A stretch of DNA of 17,582 nt from Baffinella frigidus (Eukaryota; Cryptophyceae; Cryptomonadales; Baffinellaceae). The position numbers and the translations under genes are program-made. Numbering within the stretch: the stretch's first letter is position 1; every line of letters starts with the position of its first letter. The notes under the pieces are model-generated. The model was not told the origin of the DNA and searched no databases. It was given only the letters and a program-made list of their open reading frames with translations. Positions 1 to 9,000 of the stretch are shown here, piece after piece. The stretch lies in assembly GCA_026770585.1 (NCBI GenBank), contig MU648126.1:5785-23366 (forward strand), in the 5' to 3' direction.

Positions 1-120
1 CCTGCCGCCCCGCCTGCCGCAGCGCCTGCCGCCGCGTCTGCCGCCCCACCTGCCGCCCCGCCTGCCGCAGCGCCTGCCGCCGCGTCTGCCGCCGCGTCTG
101 CCGCCCCGCCTGCCGCCACG
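1..120 (+). repeat. 12-base coding minisatellite (Pro/Ser-Ala-Ala-X)
   Basis: Ten consecutive 12-base units of the form (C/T)CTGCCGCnnCn encode a four-residue repeat, Pro or Ser, Ala, Ala, then Pro, Ala or Thr. There is a higher-order period of 48 bases: 1-48 and 49-96 differ at only two positions, both in the fourth unit (48 of 1-48 versus 96 and the base two before). The array may extend upstream of the window. It encodes a probably disordered, extended linker. Confidence 0.93.
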
Positions 121-1380
121 CCTGTCAACACAGGGACCCCCCCTGAGATCGTCGGAGAGAAGCTAGGGCCAGATCTGGAGACGCGTGCTGCCCAGGGGAA
201 TGCGAACGTCCCTAGGGTGGGTGTTGAACTGGAGAAGTTTATGGCCGACTACTGGTCGAAGACAAAGACAGCGCTGACAGAGAAAAACCCAAACATGGAT
301 TTCATGGATATGGACACAATCTTCAACCGCACGCGCGAAACAGTTCAGGTTGACATATCGGAGATTGCCAAGTCGGGCCTTGATTGTGCGCCAGCCCATG
401 ACTACGTTTGGAACATATTTAACACTCTTGCCAAAACATTCAAGGACTCCCGTAACTGCGAGAAGCGTAAGCTAACTACAGAGGAAAAGTCACAGTTACA
501 GCCTTTGGTGAAGAAAGCGCGTACCCTCCAGGATGAACGCCAGGCGAAAGAGGATGCGATCCGCGAGCAGGCGAATGCAGCTAAAGAGGCGCAACGGGCA
601 GAAAAGACCGCTGCGTTGAACAGGCGCTTGCTAGGGTTCAACCCGTCCGCCTCCGCGGCCTCAAGCAGCCGTGGCGGGTGGTCCGGCATGGCCAAGACAG
701 CGGGCGCAGCCTTTGGCTCACTCATGAGCCGGGTGACAGTCACTCAGGGACAGTCGTCCAGGGCTATCGAGTCGGGCGTAGATGCCTCTCGTGGCCGCCT
801 CGACAAAGGGAAGCCTGTCGCGACAGACACTCAGGGACAGTCGTCCCGGGCTATCGAGTCGGGCGTAGATGCCGCTCGTGGCCGCCAGGACAAGGGGAAG
901 CCTGTCGCGACAGACACTCAGGGACAGTCGTCCCGGGCTATCGAGTCGGGCGTAGATGCCGCTCGTGGCCGCCAGGACAAGGGGAAGCCTGTCGCGACAG
1001 ACACTCAGGGACAGTCGTCCCGGGCTATCGAGTCGGGCGTAGATGCCGCTCGTGGCCGCCAGGACAAGGGGAAGCCTGTCGCGTCAGGGGTTGGGAAACG
1101 GACCCCGACGCATGGCTTGCCTAGCGCAGTTGAGCTTGACGCGATGGGGGTGGTTCTGGCACTGAACCCGACGCGTGTCTTGTCTAAAGTAAATGCCGTA
1201 GCATACCTCGACGGCATTTTCCACGCGGAAATGAAACATCCGATGATGGCCAACCGTCCGCGCGACCAGGGTATGGTGGACAGATTCACCGATCGGCTCC
1301 GCCAGCATGAACCAGGTGCATACCTGCAACTCACCAAACATTTCCCGGATGGTGACTGGATGCCTAGGGATTACCTGTAG
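1..1380 (+). CDS. Repeat-rich protein of unknown function, 5' end outside window
   Basis: The frame is open from the first base and ends at TAG 1378-1380, giving 459 visible residues; the true start lies upstream, so the GTG at 217 and the ATG at 241 are internal. Seen in order: a Pro/Ala/Ser tract (residues 1-41), a mixed globular-looking stretch with YWSK and two cysteines (about 70-155), a highly charged, probably helical or coiled-coil segment rich in Lys, Glu, Ala and Gln (about 160-207), a Ser/Gly/Ala linker, four tandem 29-residue repeats containing QSSRAIESGVDAARGR (248-361), and a C-terminal domain of about 98 residues ending in GDWMPRDYL. No signal peptide can be judged and no membrane segment is seen. 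The layout, with disordered linkers and repeats between small domains, suggests a structural or scaffold protein, but that is inference and I recognise no family. The next gene starts 227 bases downstream on the same strand. Confidence 0.85.
   Translation, partial: PAAPPAAAPAAASAAPPAAPPAAAPAAASAAASAAPPAATPVNTGTPPEIVGEKLGPDLETRAAQGNANVPRVGVELEKFMADYWSKTKTALTEKNPNMDFMDMDTIFNRTRETVQVDISEIAKSGLDCAPAHDYVWNIFNTLAKTFKDSRNCEKRKLTTEEKSQLQPLVKKARTLQDERQAKEDAIREQANAAKEAQRAEKTAALNRRLLGFNPSASAASSSRGGWSGMAKTAGAAFGSLMSRVTVTQGQSSRAIESGVDASRGRLDKGKPVATDTQGQSSRAIESGVDAARGRQDKGKPVATDTQGQSSRAIESGVDAARGRQDKGKPVATDTQGQSSRAIESGVDAARGRQDKGKPVASGVGKRTPTHGLPSAVELDAMGVVLALNPTRVLSKVNAVAYLDGIFHAEMKHPMMANRPRDQGMVDRFTDRLRQHEPGAYLQLTKHFPDGDWMPRDYL
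742..1083 (+). repeat. Four tandem 87-base in-frame repeats
   Basis: Copies begin at 742, 829, 916 and 1003; the last is 81 bases before it diverges at 1084. Copies 2, 3 and 4 are identical as far as I can read, while copy 1 differs at about half a dozen positions, including Ala to Ser and Gln to Leu changes. The unit is 29 codons, so copy number can change without shifting frame. The repeat is hydrophilic, with Ser, Arg, Asp, Gly and Lys. Identity at synonymous positions points to recent expansion or gene conversion. Confidence 0.95.
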
Positions 1381-1467
1381 GTAGCTGGTGTGACCTGGGG
1401 TACACATTTCCCGGGTGGTGACTGGATGTCTAGGGGTTTCATGTCGGTAGCTGATGTGACCGGGGGT
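1338..1467 (+). repeat. 66-base imperfect direct duplication across a stop codon
   Basis: Bases 1338-1401 and 1404-1467 align with an offset of 66 and a minority of substitutions; both start ACATTTCCCGG and share GGTGACTGGATG. The first copy contains the TAG stop of the upstream gene (1378-1380), and the matching triplet in the second copy (1444-1446) is TCG. In the same frame the second copy would read HFPGGDWMSRGFMSVAD against HFPDGDWMPRDYL-stop-VAG in the first. Confidence 0.88.
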
Positions 1468-1607
1468 GGTGGGTGTGTAATACACAGAAAAGAACGTTTC
1501 ATGTGTGCATTGTGTTGCAAGTTTCTTTTGTTTATGGTGTGTATGTGATATTTGGGGGTGGGTTGTAGTCGGTCCTATGTATTATGTATTTAATTGTGGT
1601 GTAGAGT
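1381..1607 (+). other. G/T-rich spacer between the two genes
   Basis: This spacer holds the second copy of the 66-base duplication and then a strongly G/T-biased stretch with many TGTG and GGGTG runs. The frame of the upstream gene remains open after its TAG until TGA 1546-1548. An AT-rich run at 1576-1595, 13 to 32 bases before the downstream ATG, could be a promoter or leader element, but nothing in it is diagnostic. TGTAATA at about 1476 resembles the TGTAA poly(A) signal known from green algae; one occurrence is not evidence. No terminator hairpin is obvious. Confidence 0.5.
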
Positions 1608-2819
1608 ATGTTTGTAAGAAGGGTTTGCAAATCTGTAATGGGTGTACCGGTTTCTAGTATCCATTTACCTATGGCGTACGCAGTGGGTTTGTTAATTGTA
1701 CTTTCAATTGAGCGGGTTTTGCACGCGGTCGTATGGCTATGTGTGTCTTTGGTGACTGCACCCGTACTGTCTGATCCATCTTCTATGGTGGCCGTATCAC
1801 AGGGGGTATTGCGTGGTTCTTTGAATATGGGGGTTGACCTCACCAAGGCGTTGATTGCAGCAATCGGAGGGCTTGCACAGTGGTCTTTGTACTATGTCCC
1901 AATGGTATTGATCTTCTTCAGTGCTATGTGGGTCATGTCGCTTGTATCGTCAACACAGTCGGGCGTCGTACGAGATGTGTTGTTCGCGTGGAACAACGGG
2001 ATGTCCTCAGTTTTGCGGTCTACTGTGATTGTACCCCTGCAATTGGTGAATCTGGTGTTTTCGGTGATGGTACCATTCTGGAACGCATTGTCCTACTTTT
2101 GGCGAGGGATGATGCATGTTGTGCTGGTCCCGATGCTAGAACTTAACATGGATCCTGTGCTGAAGGGTGTGTCTGCAGGGACTGCTGCTATCGAGGCGCT
2201 TGCTGTGAGTACCGTGTCTTTCACGTCAAGTCTGGTATCATGTACGGACGTGGGCTGTCTATCAGTAGGAGCACGAGTCTTTGATTTCCTTGGACCCATG
2301 CAACATGTGCGTATTCTGGTGTCATACACGCTTATCTTTACGAGTCAGAGTTGTGCAATACTGACGCCAGTGTTGGACATATTCGCATATCCGTTTCTAG
2401 ACTCTAATTTGGCACAGGCTTTACACGCTGGGCTGAATGCGGTGTTGTACACTGTGGTGCATCTCCCACTGGTGACCTATGCGAGGTGTGAGCAGGCAGC
2501 AGACGACACGGACCCGCGTTTGCGTTCTCTCGCATGCACACCTGATTTGGCACCAGTTTTTAATTTCGCAGCTGCGTCTGTGCGGTACGCAGGCTTGTTG
2601 GCAGACAACTGGCTCGACATCGTGTGGATCACGATACTCTCGGTGTTTGGAAAAGCACCCACTGCGTGCGATCCTGCGTCGGTCGCGTTCAAGTGGGTGG
2701 TCTCACAGGCACTATTTGGGGGCAACGAGACACGCCTGGTCGGACTCGGTGGTACATCATATGCGCTCACGGACGGTAACTCTGTCCAGTATACATTCTT
2801 CCGCGGCGCGCCTGAACAG
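1608..2819 (+). CDS. Giant membrane protein gene, exon 1: hydrophobic multi-pass head
   Basis: ATG 1608 is the first in-frame start after TAG 1602-1604; ATG 1638 is a possible alternative. Read without splicing, the frame ends at TGA 2838-2840 (410 residues). I prefer splicing after CAG 2817-2819, which leaves 404 residues in phase 0 with the giant frame downstream. Hydrophobic segments are seen at about residues 22-54, 83-113, 138-160, 165-178, 233-262, 278-291 and 333-349, so this is a multi-pass membrane region whose first segment could act as a signal anchor. Cysteines lie at 212 and 217 (CTDVGC), 249, 294, 310 and 354, mostly outside the strongest segments, with a possible N-glycosylation site NET at 373-375. 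No transporter, channel or receptor signature is recognised. The role inferred is anchoring the huge downstream part in a membrane. If splicing is wrong, this is a separate gene of 410 residues. Confidence 0.82.
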
Positions 2820-3041
2820 GTACTCACGACCCGTCTGTGATCTCATTCACTTTGTTTGTTGACTCCTTGGTTTGGACCCGCGCTAGAGTGAAACAGCATT
2901 GCTGCCAGTACTATCCAATACGTAATCAGTGCACCTATGATCCATAGTATCATTGTGTTTTGACGTATCTCATAGTCCACATGTCCCACGTTGTTCTATG
3001 TGGCAGGAGTTCTCGGCGTTTTAATCAGAGGCCCCTTACAG
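2820..3041 (+). other. Probable spliceosomal intron
   Basis: The frame shared by the two flanking coding stretches is interrupted here by four stops (TGA 2838, TGA 2889, TGA 2961, TAG 2973) and nowhere else for more than 14 kb. The donor AACAG|GTACTC at 2820 and the acceptor CCCCTTACAG| ending at 3041 both fall in phase 0, so splicing joins the frames exactly. TTTTAATC, with its A at 3024, sits 17 bases before the acceptor and suits a branch point. Two other phase-consistent solutions exist: the same donor with CATAG| ending at 2975 (adds 22 codons), or donor ACG|GTAACT at 2776 with GGCAG| ending at 3006. An intron here is likely; its exact borders are not settled. Confidence 0.62.
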
Positions 3042-6000
3042 GTCTTTGCACGGGACCACTGGCCGTTCCGGGTTGAGCCGTCTCTGGGGGTTGCAGCAAT
3101 CCAATACGATGCGACAGAGGCAGTGGATGATGGTGGGTACCGGACTATGTCGATGCTTGGGTGTGTGTGCCAGGACATACCAGACGACTCTGTCAGACTA
3201 GATGGCACGCGCATGGAGATCCATTGCTCCATCGCTCGGTATCAGTCAGAGGAAGCGGACGAAGCATTAGACCCTTCTGGGCTACATGTGCCTGTCACGT
3301 TTGCGCTCAAGAGCACCGCTCATTACATGCAGTGCAGCCAAGCTAAGATCGTGGTGGACAGTGTGCGTTGGCCGATCTCGCGTCTTTCAAAGCCCGGGTC
3401 GCTGGCCACGGGAGGGCGTAATTGGAACAACCCACTCGATGAGCTCGCCAGTAACGACGGGACTGACTCTCCGGCCGAGGCAGACGCCGTGATATGGGTC
3501 ACACCAGCTTGTGGGGTAGACGAATGGTCCACTGTATGTACACGTCTCTTCAAGAAGGCAGCGTGTTTTCCGTATTGTATGGCGGTGCGCACCAAGGGCT
3601 CCGCTAGTCAGGGCCTGGTTCTGTACAATGCAGACGACTGGGCACGCAATGTACAGCTACAGGGTCGCGACTGTAGAGGTCCCCATATGACCTCGGCGGG
3701 GTTCAAGTCAGATGTGAAGTACATGGAGCCAGGTCTGATGTCGACAGACTATAGTGCCGTGATCACCGACAGCGCAGACCCACTCGGGCGACATGTCGTG
3801 GTGGGTGCGGGATTTGTTTATGACCCGTCCAACATGGCATGCGTGGCATCTGACACAGTGACGTCACGACTAAATCGATCTGCGGTGGCATCCATCGACT
3901 CACGTTATGAGGCTATCCTCATGGACGATCAACCGTTCGCGGTGGCTGGGGGTGTTGCACTAACCGCTGTGTATAACGAAGACGGGACTGTCGCAGTGCG
4001 TGTACAGAGACTCTTTGGTGAGGAGGGTACTGATGTATTTACTTTGGTCACAACACACAGCGCGTTACCTGCAATCAAACCCTGCAAACTGCTTGCAGAA
4101 TGCGACAAGCTACCAAACCTTAACCAGGTGTCCATCCCGTTCCCTTGGTTCTCATCTCCAGCCCGTCACAACCCGGCAGTTGAGACGCGCTGGGGGGTCT
4201 TCTATGCTGTGAACCCTTCTCTGGACATGTTCAGTCAGTATTCAAAAATGTGCCAGGGGCTTATAACCACGCTACAGTTCTCAGCATTTTCATCTTACGG
4301 TGGTATCCGTATCTGGCGCGTTGACGCCTTTGCGTTTACCACCCCAGATGTAACCAGTGGTACCACAGGGGGTAGCGTTGAGCTCCCTGACGTCTTCGCC
4401 ACTACGTCTACCTCCAACTCCGAGATGTGTGGCAATGAATTCAACGTGCTCGTCACATCAATGGAGTATCTCAACGCAGACAACGTTGCTATCACTGTCT
4501 TGCGTGCGGCGGCGGCCTACATAGACACTGCGACCATGAGTCCGATCTCTCGAGATCCACAGGATGTGTCGTATGTCACGTACTTCCTACACCCGGTCAC
4601 AATGCAGCTCAGCGATGAACGCATGTGGCTCCCTGACTCCGCTGTGTCACAGCTCTCGTCGGGGTCGGCCGCCTTGTGTCCAGAGTGGCGTCAGATGCCG
4701 CAGTTCGGATCAATGGCTGCAGAGATGGCTGCGTCTGCGATCTTGGCCACACGGATGATGTTAACGTTCTTGATCACAGCGCCTACGGTTATGCAACCGG
4801 GTGCGCTGGAGCGCATTTCGGCCTGCCCACTTGTGCCTCGTGGGCATACTATGCTTCTCAATTGTGGGAGGGACTTTCTCTCACTCGATGCATCATTTGC
4901 TGCGATGCGCATGGCCAACTCACATCTCTGGAACAGTCTCTCGAAACTCGGTCGTCTCCTCTCGGGCATGCCTGGTGGTAGTACTATCCACACATTCTTA
5001 CATGGTGCTGCGGTTTACAACATGCAGGTGCGCACGCCTCTTCTGAGGAGACAGGCACCACGACTTGATATCGACAAACAGTATGCTAAGGTTTACGACC
5101 ATGCGCTGAACCAGTACAAAGACCTGGTTGCCAATGCAAGGGACCTCCCACGACGGGCTACGGACATGATCAAGGAGGCTGGTACGAATGCTGTGGTGTT
5201 TGGACATAAGCTGATTGCCGATGCAAAGGAGTTTGCAGCGGGTCCGAATGGTTTCAAAACAGGGAACCAGTTCTTTGAGGCTTCGCCTAGCGGTTCTATG
5301 CGACGACTCCCCGGTTTTTCTATTGGGGTGTCTGCATTTGGGGGCTCTTTGATAGACAGGACGCAGTTCGCGTGGCGTTTTGTGGTGCGTCTGATTTTGA
5401 AGCTTCTCTCTGCGACCACGGGGCGCAGCATGGCGCCTGTGATATGGCAGGCGCTCGCTGACACGACGGATGATTTCGACACATATCTGGTGAAACCGGG
5501 CTTCCGCGCGTGTTCTGGACTGGGTGTCATGCTGGGGTATTCAAATCCGTGGGCGCGTCTCTTCAGGGAAGCTTGCAGTGCAGGTGTGGCAACACAGGCG
5601 ACGGCTGCGACCGCAGTGCGGGTGTTGTTCGTGGATATCCCGACGCTTGCATGCATCTGTCGAGACGCCGAGGGGATGAATTTTGCAACGTATGCTCGTG
5701 AAACCTGTTGGGAACCAGCCCCGGATCATATAAAACCGCTGATTGCGTCGCTTATCTCTGACGCACAGGCGGGTTTGCCGCAAAAGGATGTGTGTAAGAA
5801 GCTGGGCATACATACAGATGATTCGATGCGCGCGATTATGGACCCGGTGATGCAGCACGCCTATGCGGCCACAGATGCGGTGGGGTCTGCGCTCGACTAC
5901 CTCTCGATATTGATCGACTCCGATGCAGGTAGCTGTTCGGCGCTCGTCACCTCTCCGTATACCATGGCTATTGTACCCGAGCCCATTGATTACTTCCGTG

Positions 6001-9000
6001 CGTGTGGGAAAACAGAGAGCTGCCGTTCCAAATGTGCTATGCTGTTCAACGAGTTTGACGCGACCAAGGCTCGATTCCTGTCTAAGGATAGCACGTTTGA
6101 GTTCACAAGCAATGTCGATAAGAGATTCTTTTCGAACACTGACGTGCTCGCGGGGCGTGCCGCTCCACCATTTGAGGTACTCACGATGCTTGAGGTGCCT
6201 GCAATGGACCTCTCTCATACAGGTGAACCGTGCTGTGGGAGCGGAGACACGCGTGATCGCTGCTTTCTTGTGTGTGGTATTAACTCCCTAACTGTGTTAG
6301 AGGTTGTAGAGTACTGTGTACCACACCGGCTTGATATAGGCACCCATGAGCACGCGCGCTGGAGTGTAGTGGGGAGCAACTCATGGGTGTCTGATGTACG
6401 CAGCGTTCGCTTCGCGAGGCGCGATATCTTGGTTGTGGCCTTGACAGCGAGTGTGAGGATGTACAGCTCCAATGGCTATTCCGTCGTGCTCATGGAAACG
6501 CTCGCCCCTTCGGCGATTGCATGGGGGGTTGGCCAAGCTAGCATGCACAAGATCGCGTGGGTGTTTGTCGCACCGGGGAATTATCTCATCGTGAATGGCT
6601 TCGTGAACCGACGCGTTGGTGTCTTCTCAGAAGAGACGGCCGTGTGTGTGGATTTGACACAACCACATACGCTATGGAAGGCATCGTACTGTACCCATAA
6701 TTTGGCAGACAAACTCCATCAACACGTCGCAACATGTCTCGGTGTAAAATGCAACGAGTTGCTGTTGCTTCCGACAGTGTCCACGGCTGCATTGCGCTTC
6801 TGTGTCCCAGACATGGATAATGGATACAGCGTAGCCACGAGGTCGATCTTCAAACTGGAGTACAGGTGTATTGATAGCGCACCCACACCCCGGCTTGCAC
6901 AGGATCTCGGATTTACTGATACTTCTTCTGCGACGTTTATTATCTCACACGACTTCGTTGGTTTGCGCCGGACGCCCGTATTGTGTACCAACACGCTCCG
7001 GAACTCATCTGACACGAACACACCAACAGCCATCTTCAATGCAAACCCTACGAGCTCAAGTGCAACATGGCTGCAGGAGGTGCGTCTCTCTTGGGACTTC
7101 CTTGCAAACGCGGCCCTCGTATCGTCTACCAAGTCTGCGTCACAGACGATCAGTTCTAAGGTAAAAATCAACCAGCGCTGTGACGTGGATGATTGTTCTG
7201 GGTGTACGGTCTCCGGGGTCCAGCGTGCGTGTTTTGCCGCACAGCAGTGTGCTGTTGCCAAGTGCATTGGGACAGTTGTAAACCTAGAGCGCCCGATGTG
7301 TTCTGTGGGTCTCCTGTTGAAAACTGGACTTGACGTCGACCTCGCCAAGATACACGGCATTTGGACTGTACTAACCGATTTGGTCTCTTTCATACTACGC
7401 GCTGCGACCGGGGTGGAACAGGATGGTTTGGAACTTGAGTTCATTGACGAGGTATTCTTCAGTTTGGTATGTGAGGCTAAGAGTGGCATTATCGCATCTA
7501 TGTCGATTCTCACATCGCTTATCAATGGGATGGTAAACAATGCGGACCGCCAGATGCGGGCCCAGATGAGTAGCACACATGTGGTGGACCAAGAAGCCGC
7601 GAACGCAGAGGCAGTCCGTACGATGACAGCCGCCGCTACAACCAACTTCCTCTCACAGATCGCGCTCGGTGTGTTGTACGTACCCATCGTCGCCAAGAAG
7701 TCTCTCATGTGTCACACAGACGCATTCCTCCAGATGTTTGCATTCTCCGGTTTCTCGTTAGAGATTAGTTCGCAGAAGTATGCCAAATCGACTAACGCGT
7801 TGATCGGCCGCTGTCTCTCAGAGTACAATAAGGAATCGATACAAGATCCTGGGTCTGTCAAATCACAGCAAGGGTTCGGTTCGGTGTTCAAGGACCTCGC
7901 GGTCGACGCAGGTGTGGCGGTTGCTCAGATACCGTTCGAAACTATTATGCATTCAGTCGACGGTGGGTTCAGTTATGCGATCGGGGTCGTATCGGGTCTG
8001 CAGGACTTAATCGCAACAGCGGATCAGAAACACTGTAACCTACCAGATACAGAGGCCGATGAGATGCAGATGTGCTCATGCGGAGATGAACCTGTGCAGA
8101 TCCCCACTGCACGTGGTGCAGAGGGTTTGGTTGATGGAGCGTTCTGGTGCTCGGGAATGCTGGCCCTCATTTCACCAATGGGTGAGTCGTACATTGGGTT
8201 CAATCCATACTCATACAACGAAATTATAGATACACTTGGAGGCCCGGGGGGTGATCGGCATGACGCGTACCTGAAGTGTATCTCTTCAAATACAGACGGC
8301 GCGGAGTGTAGTGGCCTACTCCCCACGCTCCCCATCCTCGAAATGCAGGGGATATCTCTCTTCACAGTCGCAACACGTTGCAAGAGTAACTATGCAAATT
8401 CACAGTGGGACGAGGGGGCTGCTGCACTATTCTCTGGTACCAGCATCGCCAAGTTCGTCGTAAGGGGTGGGAATGTCGTGCCTATGGTTGATAAGCTGCG
8501 CACACGCGCTTATGGCATTCTCCCAGTAGTAGTTATCGATTGTCTAAAGATCTCGATACAGGAGAACCAGGGCAATGACGCGTGTTTACAAGACTTTCTC
8601 ACCCATCGGGCAATGCGCCGACAGGTGTTCTTCCAATACATCCCCATCGCAGCCGGTTTGAAAGGCTCGCAGCATATCGCAGGGTGTGAGGTATTCACAG
8701 GTCCTGCCAAAGATCCGAAAGCCGGTGGGCCGTTCCGTGCATGTCTTGACAGATACGTGGATGACATCGGATGTACGCTGCCAGGGATGGTGTGGGCAGG
8801 GCGTTCCGCAAACCGTGTACCTGTAGCAACAGCACACGCCCGTGTTGAGAAGGACAGCACCCGCCGCTATGAGACTGCTAACAGCATGCTGCAAGACGCC
8901 TTTACTGCCTTTGAGAATACGGTCGCAGCTATGGATGGATGGAACGCCAGTCACCTGGATCTTTCCATATTCACGGCTGAGGCGGACGTACTCCACCAGT

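Noticed and set aside
678-1124. Second + strand frame across the 87-base repeats
   Set aside because: The repeat unit is a multiple of three, so any stop-free frame stays open through all copies; the product is a shadow of the main repeat protein.
1470-1485. TGTAA as a green-algal poly(A) signal
   Set aside because: A five-base match occurring once is expected by chance and does not identify the lineage.
5541-6218. Minus-strand open frame of 225 codons, overlapping another of 187 codons (5093-5656)
   Set aside because: Both are antisense to strongly supported coding sequence. The longer one is in direct register, where avoidance of TTA, CTA and TCA codons opens it by chance.
6719-7708. A 329-codon open frame on the minus strand
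   Set aside because: It lies wholly inside the giant + strand frame, has no domain-like pattern, and is a by-product of codon choice on the other strand.
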